From Methanonatronarchaeum sp. AMET-Sl (lineage in GTDB: Archaea; Halobacteriota; Methanonatronarchaeia; Methanonatronarchaeales; Methanonatronarchaeaceae), in the NCBI RefSeq assembly GCF_029854155.1, contig NZ_CP122958.1:555001-619000 (forward strand): a stretch of 64,000 nt of DNA. The letters run 5' to 3'. The notes under the pieces were generated by a model. It saw nothing but the letters and a program-made list of their open reading frames with translations. It was not told where the DNA came from and did no database searches. Positions 10,079 through 19,720 of this stretch are shown here, one piece after another; within the stretch, counting starts at the first letter, position 1; every line of letters begins with the position of its first letter. The position numbers and the translations under genes are program-made.

Positions 10079-10229
10079 TCCCTTAAGTTTCTCTCAAAAA
10101 ATACTTATTACTGTTATAAAGGTAAGCTTTTGAACATTAAAGTACGGATTATATAAATTAAAAACGTTTAATCTATATTTCAAATAATGTTTTAGAGAGT
10201 TTTTGAATTTATTTTTTTAAAATTATTTT

Positions 10230-11303
10230 TTAGGCTATTTCTTCCATTAGTCCGCTTTTTTGTAGTATTTGTTTTAGGTTGTGTAGGTTTTCTGATGCTT
10301 GTATGACTTCTTGGACTTTCATGTAGGATGTGAATTTGTTTAGTTCCCCTCCTACTGCTTCTATTTCTTTTTTTAGTTTTTCTAGTTCTTGTTGGTTGGA
10401 TACTAGTATTAGCTTTTGGAGTGTTGGGTCTGCATTCTTAGCTTTCTGTAGGTTTAGTATTGCTGAGTCTCTGCTGCCGCTTTTGTGTACTTCGAATGCG
10501 TATGCTATTCTTCCTAGGTTTGCTATTTTAGTGCTCCATTTTACGTCGATTCGGGCGCCTGGGGCAGCATGATATTCTATGTCTACATCGAATCCTAGTC
10601 CATCTCCAATCTCCTGTAAAGTATCTCTTATCTCGTTGTGGTCGAAGTCTTTGATCTTTTTTCCTTCTTTTTCTTTTTTATCTATTTCTTTTTGTAGGTT
10701 TGTTTCTTCTGTTATGTAGTAGAGGAAGTAATCTAATTCTAGAAAATCATTTATATCCTGATTTTTCTCTTTTAATGTGTCTTTGAGGTCTTTCATAACT
10801 TTTAAGAACTCTTTATATTCTTTATCAGTGAGGGTGGTTTTTGTTAGTGGGAAAGATAGTTTATCGGAGTAGTTTAGCATTTGTAATCCATTTCGTGCTT
10901 TACGGTTCCATATAGCTGCTTGGTTCGGGTGATAATATGTTAGTAACTCAGAGACCACACCGGTCCCCATCATCGGGATATTAGTAAGAGCGGTATATTT
11001 TTCTTGTAAATCTCCATGTTTATGGAATGCATTTAAAAAAGATGTCCTGATGTCCTCTATGTCTTTCTCCATTATTTTATCAACAATGTAGTCTTTATTA
11101 GTCCACATCTGGAAAGCCCATAACTTTCTAACAATCTCCCTAATATCGCCTTCACCAAAATCCATTATACTCTCTTCAGAAAATTTTTCCCTAACCCAGT
11201 TTTTCCTAGAATTCCTTTCCTCAACATCATCTACAAGCTCCAACGATTCAGCTTCCTTAAACTCCTCAAACAACTCAACCAAATCCCCAACACCTAAAGA
11301 CAT
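10230..11303 (-). CDS. putative restriction endonuclease-like protein with helix-hairpin-helix-like region
   Basis: A 357-residue protein of no named family that I recognise. The middle contains YTALTNIPMMGTGVVSELL, similar to a helix-hairpin-helix DNA-binding element, followed by AAIWNRKARNGLQML. The C-terminal domain (from about residue 215) has a nuclease-like pattern: GARIDVKWS and AYAFEVHKSGS, with an acidic residue and an ExH/K strand in the positions used by PD-(D/E)xK enzymes. It sits at the end of the GATC restriction cluster. A fragment of the same gene occurs again at 13505-13580, which points to duplication and decay in this island. Confidence 0.5.
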   Translation of the reverse strand: MSLGVGDLVELFEEFKEAESLELVDDVEERNSRKNWVREKFSEESIMDFGEGDIREIVRKLWAFQMWTNKDYIVDKIMEKDIEDIRTSFLNAFHKHGDLQEKYTALTNIPMMGTGVVSELLTYYHPNQAAIWNRKARNGLQMLNYSDKLSFPLTKTTLTDKEYKEFLKVMKDLKDTLKEKNQDINDFLELDYFLYYITEETNLQKEIDKKEKEGKKIKDFDHNEIRDTLQEIGDGLGFDVDIEYHAAPGARIDVKWSTKIANLGRIAYAFEVHKSGSRDSAILNLQKAKNADPTLQKLILVSNQQELEKLKKEIEAVGGELNKFTSYMKVQEVIQASENLHNLKQILQKSGLMEEIA

Positions 11304-11435
11304 TCAAACACACCTCAATACAAAACACCCAAACAATCTAAAAATAGATATAATTCCAAAAACACATATAATTAAGTCCCAAACCAACCAAAAAACCTAA
11401 ATAAAGAAACTTATATCCAACATCTCTATAAAAAC

Positions 11436-11650
11436 TCTAAGGAATATAGTTCATAAATACCTTGGGAAGTGTTATTTTGAATCTAAATCTTTTAAATGGC
11501 TACACAGCTTCGCAATCCGCTTTCTCAAAAACAGAATGGGCTTAAGGAAACTACAAAAAAATCCTGGAAAACATCTCACCATCAACACCCAAATATATCT
11601 ATACGTATTAACCGAAGAGATTCAAAAAATATCAAAAAAATGTGAAATTA
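11436..11650 (+). pseudogene. decayed copy of the tyrosine recombinase C-terminal half
   Basis: This stretch aligns at DNA level with 5668-5885 (shared phrases such as AGGAATATAGTT and CACAGCTTCGCAAT). Reading through gives RTLRNIV, KWLHSFAIRFLKN, TQIYLYVLTEE, so the HxxR and Tyr regions are recognisable but altered (HKWRH has become FKWLH; GHSS is lost). It is a non-functional remnant. With the copy at 5.3-5.9 kb it brackets the GATC restriction cluster in the same orientation. Confidence 0.65.
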
Positions 11651-11740
11651 AAGAAATAAAAAACATCGAATATAAAGTTCATAATTTATTTTAAAAGTGT
11701 TTTCCAAGATCTCTACGACAATATTAGACTAAAAACGCAA

Positions 11741-12166
11741 TCAAAAATGAATATTTTCCGATAAATACTTTGAAATTAAAAAAACAGGTGTTACGAATAT
11801 TATTGTTAGCAAAAATGAGACATATTCTATTTCAAAAACTTCTATTAAATATAGATATATGTAATCTACAAATAATAAGGAAATGATTGAAGCAACCACT
11901 AAATTAAGCTTATACTCAGAGACCGGAGATCCTTTTTCCATAATATCGAGATTAAATGTTCTAAAGAACTGTTGTATTCGAATGAACGGAAGTATTAGTA
12001 GGCTTTTAATAAACATTACGAATAAAGGTATTGAAATAAACATTATTATTAGTAAGTGAAAACCAGTTGGTTCTATAATTAATTCTAAAAAATAGTTTTT
12101 AACTATAAAAGCGGTCCAAACAGCAATTAAGGTAATTAAAGCCTCTGGTTTTAGCTTAAATGACAT
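11741..12166 (-). CDS. small integral membrane protein
   Basis: 141 residues with four likely membrane helices (about 8-28, 33-60, 85-105, 112-132). No family recognised. The base composition is balanced and AT-rich, unlike the skewed genes before it. It is divergent to the membrane-protein remnant at 12300. Confidence 0.5.
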   Translation of the reverse strand: MSFKLKPEALITLIAVWTAFIVKNYFLELIIEPTGFHLLIIMFISIPLFVMFIKSLLILPFIRIQQFFRTFNLDIMEKGSPVSEYKLNLVVASIISLLFVDYIYLYLIEVFEIEYVSFLLTIIFVTPVFLISKYLSENIHF

Positions 12167-12299
12167 GATATTTTCATTTTGAAAATCTTTTTTATTTTTA
12201 CTAATTTATAAATTAACTAGAAAAATAGTTTTTAAAAATATTATTTTGGAATTTAATGCAAAGTTATTTTTATAAACAATATTTTAAAAAGATATATTA

Positions 12300-12705
12300 A
12301 TGGTTGATATAACTGGCGGCACGATTTTTTCTTGGGTTATGAAATTTACAAGGATAAGAAATTTACTCGGTTTCTAGCAGTACTCCCTATCCTAACATTT
12401 TTCTACTAATTCCATCTTTGATTGTTGTAACAATATTTTGGGTTTTAATTGATAATTTGGTTAAAAAGATTAAAAAAAGATTAAAGCGGTTTAATAATCC
12501 TAATAAAGAAGATATAGTCAAATATCTTCGTAAAGAATTGAATAACTGGATATTAATTGTAAGTGGTATTACACTCCTTATATCACTACTCGCCCTAATT
12601 ATGGTCTTTATAGAATTTATAAACACAGTTGGTGCAATAAGCTTAATTTTATTAGGAGGATGGATATCATCCTTCACATATGGTATAATAAAAACATTAA
12701 TTTGA
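12300..12705 (+). pseudogene. membrane protein gene with probable frameshift
   Basis: An intact frame from the TTG at 12418 encodes two to three membrane helices (VVTIFWVLIDNLVKKIKK; LIVSGITLLISLLALIMVFI; TVGAISLILLGGWISS). The first helix actually begins upstream in the same frame (IFLLIPSL), which has no good start codon. An ATG at 12300, placed about 25 bases after a TATA-like ATTTTTATAAAC, opens a different frame (MVDITGGTIFSWVMKF) that ends at 12376. One frameshift around 12370 would fuse both into one protein of about 134 residues. I read it as a recently broken gene of unknown function. Confidence 0.45.
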
Positions 12706-12924
12706 ACACTTGATAATCTGAATTAGAATATGCAAGTTTTATCGTTTATAAAAGGTAAAGGTGGATACCTTATTTTTCTGTATATACCTATGGTTGGTTA
12801 AAAAAGGGAGAGTTTACAAATGAAATATAGAGAATATTAAGGTTACTATTAATTGAATATGGTTTTTTGTATGTTATTTGTAGTATGCTTGTTATAGTGT
12901 GCTTGGGTTTGGGTTTGGGTTAGG

Positions 12925-13240
12925 TTATGTTTTTCCGTAGAGGTGTTCTGCTTGTTTGACTATTGGTTGGATTAGGGGTTCGTATTCTTTGTGGGGGAAT
13001 CCTTCGGTTTTTAGTATTTTTTTGACTTCTGATTTCATTTTTGCTTTGATTTCGTTTCTTGATGTCCAGTCTATGTCTGTTTTGTTTTTTAGTCGGTTTT
13101 TTATTTTTGTTGCTATTTTGGTTAGTTTTTCTTGGTATATTTCTTTTTTTTGTTTCTTGTTGTATTTCGTTGGCGTAGTTTTTGAGTTCTAGAACTATTA
13201 TGTTGTTTTGGATTAGGGGTTTTTTATCGGTTTTTGGAGA
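12925..13240 (-). pseudogene. C-terminal remnant of a type I restriction enzyme HsdR subunit
   Basis: On the minus strand the phrases NNIIVLELKNYANE, KLTKIATKIKNRLKNK, DIDWTSRNEIKAKMKSEVKK and QPIVKQAEHLY, ending at a stop at 12925, match the C-terminal region of HsdR proteins (helicase subunits of type I restriction systems). A frameshift in an A-rich tract near 13150 separates the first phrase from the rest and no upstream helicase domain remains. This is a scar of a lost type I system. Confidence 0.6.
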
Positions 13241-13779
13241 AGAATGGAGCCGCAGAGAATAGTGATTTTATTTGATGTGACATAAGACTCGCCATAAATT
13301 CCTTGTGGATTGTTGTTGAGAAGTCTGTGGAATATTTTATGGGATTGATGTGGGACAGTGTCATCATGGATAGCGTCTTTAAAATAAAGGGTGAAGTAAG
13401 GTGAAGAGGGCTATAGGTGTTAAGAAAAATATAAAAGAGTTGTGGGAAGTGCTAATACAAGAAGGTATAATGAAGGCTGGATCACTGTATAGCAGGTCTA
13501 TTAACTATGTGGTCGAAGTCTTTGATTTTTTTTCTTCTTTTTCTTTTTTATCCATTTCTTATTGCAGCATATTGACAAGGTTTTTTAGCAAACTCACTTA
13601 AGAAACTTTTATTTTTGGGTGTTCTTTGATATAGTTTTTATTATACTTAAACTGAGGATATTTGGGATTGTCTTTTGTTAAAATCTGAATATTTAATCTT
13701 TTTAACAAAGTTTTTTTTTTAAAAAAAAATAAAATTAAATATTCAAATAATTTTATTTTTCTAAAGTTGGTGTTTATGA
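13241..13779. other. degenerate intergenic region with gene fragments
   Basis: 539 bases without an intact gene. Short open stretches (for example KKNIKELWEVLIQEGIMKA at about 13410-13470) look like fragments of lost genes but I cannot name them. The part at 13505-13580 is described separately. An AT-rich promoter-like stretch precedes the gene at 13780. Confidence 0.4.
13505..13580 (-). repeat. fragment duplicated from the gene at 10230-11303
   Basis: GTGGTCGAAGTCTTTGAT and the following T-rich stretch repeat positions 10643-10700 with few differences. This is a piece of the nuclease-like gene's coding sequence, evidence of recombination inside the island. Confidence 0.6.
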
Positions 13780-14262
13780 ATGGGTTATTATGATGTAGCT
13801 CAGATCTGTTTAAATGGTCATGTAATTACAGAGAGATCTAAGGGATTTCACCAAGCTACACAGGAGTTTTGTAGTAAGTGTGGAGAACCTACTATTGAAA
13901 ATTGCCCTAATTGTGATACAAAGATTCGAGGGGAGTATGTGGTTGAAGGAGCGGTATTTTTTTCAGAATATTCGGTGCCAAAATTTTGTCACGGTTGTGG
14001 AGAACCTTACCCTTGGACAAAGGAGAAAATACAGGTTGCAAAGAAATATGCGCAGATGTTAGAGAATTTAGATGAAGAAGAGAAACAGACTGTGGAAAAA
14101 AATATCGATGACATTATAAAAGACAGTCCTAGAACTAAAATAGCGTCTTTACAATTCAAAAAAAATTTAGATAAAGCTAAAGGAAAAGCAAAAAAAGAAC
14201 TAAAAGATATAATAGTGGAAATAGCAAGTGAAACAGCCGTTAAACTATTAAAAGGAGAATGA
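13780..14262 (+). CDS. DUF2321-like zinc-ribbon protein
   Basis: 160 residues. The N-terminal 85 residues hold three Cys pairs and a His-Gly motif: CLNGH, CSKCGE, CPNCDTKI, CHGCGEPYPW, the layout of the DUF2321 family (double zinc ribbon with a final PWT motif). Residues 90-160 are a charged helical tail. Members occur scattered in bacteria and archaea, commonly in variable regions; the function is not known to me. Here it stands alone between an HsdR scar and an AlbA-like gene. Confidence 0.7.
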   Translation: MGYYDVAQICLNGHVITERSKGFHQATQEFCSKCGEPTIENCPNCDTKIRGEYVVEGAVFFSEYSVPKFCHGCGEPYPWTKEKIQVAKKYAQMLENLDEEEKQTVEKNIDDIIKDSPRTKIASLQFKKNLDKAKGKAKKELKDIIVEIASETAVKLLKGE

Positions 14263-14288
14263 TGATTAAAGAATATTTTAAATGTTTA

Positions 14289-16025
14289 TTAATTGTAAAA
14301 AACTCCAACTAAAATACATTTTTCATTTTTTTCTCCAATAGGAACTGAGAAAAAATAGAATTTACTTACTATAGTATCTCCATTTCTTAATTTCTCGTTA
14401 ACCTTATCTTCAAGTTTGCCGATTCTATCATCATCCCATCTTTGTTTTCTTAGACCATTTATAGATCGAGATTCTTCATCCACCCCCCATAAAAATACTT
14501 TATTATTAATTTTCTTGGATTCTTTCTCTATATTTTCAATTATGCTTTTACAAGGGTTATCTTTACTTAAATCGTCTCTATCTTTGTATTCTATCAGAAT
14601 ATTCTCTTTTGTTGTTATGGTTTCTTTGTGCCGAGTGTATCCTTGTTGAAGATTTATGATTTGATTTATTCCTGACTTAAAGGGTTTTTCAACCTTTTGA
14701 GAAATTATATGTAACAAAACACATCCTAAGACCCAAGATATAGTTTCTCCTTCGATATTTAGTATATTATTATGAAGTTTATTTAAGAAATTTATGTATT
14801 CAGGAGAAAGTTGGGTTTTTTCTATGTTTAAAAGGGATACATTATTGATTTCCAATTCTTTTGATGCTATTTTTTCAGACGGATGGAAAATTGAACATTT
14901 ATTCCCATATACTATATCTCTGAAAATATTTTTAGCAAAATTAATATCAATATCTATGTGTTTATCGGCATATATGACATGGATATCTTGGGGTATACTA
15001 CCTTTTTTCCTTATTTCTTTCTCTCCTTTTTTTTGGATTTCTACAGCCTTTCTATAATCAGTAATATCATTGAAAAAAGATGAATTATCCTTAGTAATAC
15101 CCCGGAGTTCTTGATAACGTGTTTTTTGCCTTTCTAACCCATAAATGTACTCTTTAAATTCACTTTTAAAAAAATTAGGGTTTGAATAGTTTTTATTACC
15201 CCAGCGTATTTCTTTAATATGGTGTTGATGGTTATTTATTTTCAATTTATTCCCGTTTATTTTAATCTTATCACTTTGAATCCATTTCTTTTCTAATTCA
15301 TGGTTTGAAAATTCAAATTTACATTCAATACCACTTGTGCCTTCATAAAATGAAATTATTCTTACATTTTTCTTTTGATAATGATACTTTCTTTCAGCCA
15401 CACCTATAAAATCTCTAAAAGTACTTGATCCAGTATCAGTAAAATGTGAAAACTTTAATTCCCCATTCTTGGCTTCGAAAAGTGCTGCACTTAATATATT
15501 ATCGATGTCCAAAAATCTCCTTATTAATTCTATTTCCTCTTCTGCTTCTCTAATAGATAAACCTTTTTCAGCCTTTACATGTGTTAATAAAAACGAAGAT
15601 TTGTAAAGTATGAGCATAGCATATTTACCTTTTTCTCTCTGTCTTTTTTGTAGATGATCGCAAAATTCTCTTAGCAAATCTTCTATTATTCGCTTTTTAA
15701 CGAGGTCATGTTCCTCCGTTTCCTCACCTAAAATTTGTGTCACCCATTTTCTATGGGCTTCATTCATTTTAGATTCTTGAATATGAGTCGGATACCTCAG
15801 TTTACTTTTTATATCTTTTAGTAAATTTTTTATATCTCTTATATCAGAAGACGAAGTAAGATTTTTGTTTTTTATTTCCGAAGCGTGGTTAGGTTTTACC
15901 TCCCTATAAAAAAATTTAGCTTCTTTTTTTTCACCATCTCCCGATAATCTATTTTGATGTTGCATATCTTGAAACCACTCTGTTTTTTCAATCAATAGAT
16001 AATTAATTTTTTGTAACAACCCCAA
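14289..16025 (-). CDS. large unknown protein with C-terminal AlbA_2/Schlafen-like domain
   Basis: 578 residues. The last 120 residues (ILIEYKDRDDLS, then KVFLWGVDEESRSINGL and a closing strand CILVGVFYN) resemble the AlbA_2 domain of Schlafen-type proteins, in which an ExK strand is followed by GG/GVDD-type loops; Schlafen relatives act as nucleases or regulators. The first 450 residues are charged, partly coiled (RREAEEEIELIRRFLDID), and not recognised. It is convergent with the DUF2321-like gene and divergent from the type IIG enzyme, sharing a 210-base promoter region with it. A defence function is inferred from position only. Confidence 0.45.
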   Translation of the reverse strand: MGLLQKINYLLIEKTEWFQDMQHQNRLSGDGEKKEAKFFYREVKPNHASEIKNKNLTSSSDIRDIKNLLKDIKSKLRYPTHIQESKMNEAHRKWVTQILGEETEEHDLVKKRIIEDLLREFCDHLQKRQREKGKYAMLILYKSSFLLTHVKAEKGLSIREAEEEIELIRRFLDIDNILSAALFEAKNGELKFSHFTDTGSSTFRDFIGVAERKYHYQKKNVRIISFYEGTSGIECKFEFSNHELEKKWIQSDKIKINGNKLKINNHQHHIKEIRWGNKNYSNPNFFKSEFKEYIYGLERQKTRYQELRGITKDNSSFFNDITDYRKAVEIQKKGEKEIRKKGSIPQDIHVIYADKHIDIDINFAKNIFRDIVYGNKCSIFHPSEKIASKELEINNVSLLNIEKTQLSPEYINFLNKLHNNILNIEGETISWVLGCVLLHIISQKVEKPFKSGINQIINLQQGYTRHKETITTKENILIEYKDRDDLSKDNPCKSIIENIEKESKKINNKVFLWGVDEESRSINGLRKQRWDDDRIGKLEDKVNEKLRNGDTIVSKFYFFSVPIGEKNEKCILVGVFYN

Positions 16026-16239
16026 TATATAAAAACGGCCAAAAAAATAGACTTAATACAAGTAAACAATACCGCTAAGTATTTGAATATATTATAAAAA
16101 CCTATACAAAACATTCTAATTAAAATTATGAGGTGTAGAGTAGTAGGTTAGTCCCTATTAAAATACCACTAAAGAGTATCAAGAATAAACAAAATAATGT
16201 AATTAAGATTGGATTTATATGCTGATGGTTGGATTATGA

Positions 16240-19200
16240 ATGGATTGTCAAAATTTCCCTAAGAAAGTTTTTGATTCTTTTTCAGAGATATATGAGGAAA
16301 TAGATGAATCTGGTGGAGAATTTGATTTTAGATATTCTTTGGCCAAAAGTTTTCTTGAAGGTGTTCTTGGTTGGAAAAGAAAAAAAGGAGAAGGCCATTT
16401 CAAAGTTGAAGAAGAAAGAAAAGATATACTAGCATTTGATGACAGTAATCCTCCTTTTCCAGTTTTAATTATAGAAACTAAGAAACCTTCAACTTCCTTA
16501 GGAATTAATGAAAAAGAACAACTTGATAGTTATTTTAGAGATGTTGGAAGTGCAAAATATGGTGTTCTAACAAATGGTAAAAGATTTATTTTATTTAATT
16601 ATGATTCAAGCAAGGATGAATCAAATAAAGAACTAGAAATAGATTTAAAGCAAATAAAGAATTCTGAATTTGAAGAATTATCCGAAGACTATAAAAGTAA
16701 ATTAAATAAACTACGTTATTTGAGTAGAAATCGATTTATTGGTTTTGAGGACTCAGAATATTTTAGAAATAATGTTAGGGAAATAGATGTTGAGTATAAA
16801 AGTGGAGAAAGTAGGGGATATGAATTATTTCTCAATAGCCTTAAGTTGTCTATAGGTAATTTAACCGAATTGATGGAGGAATTTTTTGTCTTTTACTCAG
16901 AAATCGAGGAGTATATTGGAGACTTTTTCGATTCCTCATATTCAGAATGGGAAGACTGGAGACAATTCACAGGATCAGAATCTAATCCAAAAGAGACATT
17001 TTGTAGAGAAACAGCGTATATAATGATAAACAGAGTTCTTTTTGCTAGAATACTTGAAGACAAAAAAATTGCTACTACCTCTAAATTATCAGGTGAGAGA
17101 ATAGCTCATAAAATCGAAATTGAGAATGAACCATATCTAGATTCCTTTAAGGATTCAAAGGATGTTATAGAAAAACATTATCCGCATTTATCTGAATTAG
17201 GTATTTTTGATTGGTGGTGGGTTCCAGAAACCCAAAAATCAAGAATGTCTTATGAAATAAAGAATGAAATAAATAGTTTATATAATAAATTAGATTATGA
17301 ATTAGGTCAGTTATTAAAGAAACTGAATCGATTTAATTTTGAAACTGTTAATCGAGATATTCTTGGTCATGTTTACGAAGATTATCTCCCACCACAAAAA
17401 AGGAAGGAACTAGGGGAGTTCTATACCCCTGTAGAAATAGTTAAGTATATTCTTGATTCTGTCGGTTATGTAGAGAACAAAAATAATTTAGGACAAAAGA
17501 AAATCTTAGATCCTGCTTGTGGGTCAGGTACTTTTTTAGTAGAATCAACAGACCGACTAATAAACCACTATTTAAATAAATTCCAAAAAGGAGAAGAGAA
17601 ATTCCTCCAACCTGATGAAGCTAAGAAAATCCTTGAAAAAGTTGGAGAAAACATAGTTGGACTTGACATCAATTTTTTCGCTACAAACATAGCTGAACTA
17701 AACCTATTATTTAGAACAATAGACTTATATGAAATAACTAAAAAGAAATACAAAAATTACCAAATACCAAGATTCAACATACATTGTACGGATAGTCTAA
17801 AAGCATCAAGAAAACTAAGAGAAGCAAAAAAAACACAGTCCACATTTGAAGAATTTGCAAAATACAATGGAAGGGCAAAAGCCTTCATTCAAGATACAAA
17901 AGAAGCAGAAAAAATAAAAGAAAACCGAAAATTCGACTATGTTGTGGCTAATCCACCCTATGTAAAAATGCAAAATTTATCTGACATGAAAGAACATTAT
18001 AGCAAAATATACGATACCACATATAAAAACTATGATATCTATGTCCCATTCATAGAAAAAGGTATAAAATGGCTAAAGGATAAGGGGGATTTAGGGTATA
18101 TCACTCCTAACAGATTTTTGTTATCCGAATATGGAGAAAAATTAAGGGATTTCCTTTTAGATTACAAAATTTATCAAATTATCGATTTTAAAGAAACAGA
18201 GGTTTTTGATGCTTCTACACCATATCCCTGTATTTTAACCCTTAAAAAAACAAAAAAATCTTCAAATAAAATCAAATGTGCAAGAATCTCTAAGAAAGAT
18301 GAAAGAATAACTACTAAACTCAAAAACTATTCAGGATCCCCATATCATAGAGAAAAAACATTTGATGTTTTTGAGTATGAACAATCTGATTTAGATTCAG
18401 GTTTTTGGACTTTAATGCCAGAAAAAGAATTAGAAGTTTTCAATAAAATAACAAACAAATCTCAAATAAAAGTAAAAAATTTTCTTAAAAACAACTTCGT
18501 AGGTTTACAAACCAGTGCTGATAAAATATATTTAGGGAGAATAATCTCTGAAAAAAATGAGTTAGCAGAATTTAAACCCAAAGGTGAAAAATCTAAATCT
18601 TTTTATATAGAAAAAAAATTACTTAAAAAGGTTTTGAAGGGCAAGGACATCGATAGGTGGATACCTGAGTGGAACGGATTATGGTTAATATTCCCTTACA
18701 GACTTGAAGAAACTAAAATGGAAGTTATACCTGAAGAAAAAATGGAAGAAGAATATCCTAAAGCTCTTGAATATTTCAAAAACTACGAATTCAAGTTAAG
18801 AAATAGAGCTGGATTGAAAAAAGGTGAAACTTTTTATAAATATCCTTACCGAAAAAATTTAGAAATGTTTGAAGGAAAGAAAGTCTTGGTAGAAGTATTA
18901 GCCCAAAAACCATCTTTTGCTGCAGATTTAAATGGAGAATTCTATTTTGTAGGAGGAGGAAACGCTGGCGGCTATGGAATGAACCCTAAAGAAAAACATC
19001 TAAAACACCCAGATTCTTTAAGTTTTTATATTGGTCTTTTTAATTCAAAAATAATCGAATTTTATCATAAACATAATAGTGTGATTTTTAATGACAAATA
19101 TTACTCATTTAGAAAATCTTATACTAATAAAATACCACTAATAAAAGAAGAAAATACTAAAAAAAATTCAGAAATAAAAACAATTTCTAATGAAATTGTT

Positions 19201-19698
19201 TCAAGTTTAAACGAGAAAAATAAACTTAAAATAAAAGTCAACGATTTTTATAATAATTATAGAACAAATAAAATGGCAAAAAATGAACTAATCGATTTGG
19301 CAATCGATGTAAGTTTATCGGATGATGAATATAGGCACCAACCGATGCGTTATAATAAAGAAATGAAAGCTGACAGCCAAATAATTCATCAATTAGTTTT
19401 AAAGAGAGGACATAAGATTTCATTTGGTAATGAAGTTATACCAAAATATTTGCTTAAGTTATTGAAGTCTAGAGGAAAAAGAATTTCTAGGTCAAATCTT
19501 TTATCACTAAAGATACCTTCCGAAGGAAAAATAAAAGAAATAATGGAGGAGTATAGGTCAGACAAACAGAGAATTGGACAATTGGAAGATAAAGCCGAAA
19601 AATTAGAAGAAGAATTAAATGAGATTATTAGTAAAGAAATATATGATTTATCTGATTCAGATTTAGAAGTAATCAATAGTTTTCTAGAAGTTTGGTAA
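16240..19698 (+). CDS. type IIG restriction endonuclease-methyltransferase (Eco57I-like)
   Basis: 1152 residues, the size of single-chain restriction-modification enzymes. The N-terminus has a nuclease domain with VLIIETKKPS (Glu79-x-Lys81) after an Asp-rich strand. The methyltransferase domain has GEFYTPVEIVKYIL, motif I DPACGSGTFL (about residue 425) and motif IV NPPYVKM (about residue 571). A target-recognition region follows (about 700-1000) and a coiled coil closes the protein (KQRIGQLEDKAEKLEEELNE). One polypeptide would both cut and methylate adenine in an unknown site. No separate subunit is needed. The start at 16240 gives the conserved N-terminus. Confidence 0.85.
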   Translation: MDCQNFPKKVFDSFSEIYEEIDESGGEFDFRYSLAKSFLEGVLGWKRKKGEGHFKVEEERKDILAFDDSNPPFPVLIIETKKPSTSLGINEKEQLDSYFRDVGSAKYGVLTNGKRFILFNYDSSKDESNKELEIDLKQIKNSEFEELSEDYKSKLNKLRYLSRNRFIGFEDSEYFRNNVREIDVEYKSGESRGYELFLNSLKLSIGNLTELMEEFFVFYSEIEEYIGDFFDSSYSEWEDWRQFTGSESNPKETFCRETAYIMINRVLFARILEDKKIATTSKLSGERIAHKIEIENEPYLDSFKDSKDVIEKHYPHLSELGIFDWWWVPETQKSRMSYEIKNEINSLYNKLDYELGQLLKKLNRFNFETVNRDILGHVYEDYLPPQKRKELGEFYTPVEIVKYILDSVGYVENKNNLGQKKILDPACGSGTFLVESTDRLINHYLNKFQKGEEKFLQPDEAKKILEKVGENIVGLDINFFATNIAELNLLFRTIDLYEITKKKYKNYQIPRFNIHCTDSLKASRKLREAKKTQSTFEEFAKYNGRAKAFIQDTKEAEKIKENRKFDYVVANPPYVKMQNLSDMKEHYSKIYDTTYKNYDIYVPFIEKGIKWLKDKGDLGYITPNRFLLSEYGEKLRDFLLDYKIYQIIDFKETEVFDASTPYPCILTLKKTKKSSNKIKCARISKKDERITTKLKNYSGSPYHREKTFDVFEYEQSDLDSGFWTLMPEKELEVFNKITNKSQIKVKNFLKNNFVGLQTSADKIYLGRIISEKNELAEFKPKGEKSKSFYIEKKLLKKVLKGKDIDRWIPEWNGLWLIFPYRLEETKMEVIPEEKMEEEYPKALEYFKNYEFKLRNRAGLKKGETFYKYPYRKNLEMFEGKKVLVEVLAQKPSFAADLNGEFYFVGGGNAGGYGMNPKEKHLKHPDSLSFYIGLFNSKIIEFYHKHNSVIFNDKYYSFRKSYTNKIPLIKEENTKKNSEIKTISNEIVSSLNEKNKLKIKVNDFYNNYRTNKMAKNELIDLAIDVSLSDDEYRHQPMRYNKEMKADSQIIHQLVLKRGHKISFGNEVIPKYLLKLLKSRGKRISRSNLLSLKIPSEGKIKEIMEEYRSDKQRIGQLEDKAEKLEEELNEIISKEIYDLSDSDLEVINSFLEVW

Positions 19699-19720
19699 AA
19701 TTAATTAGTTCTGATTTTTA

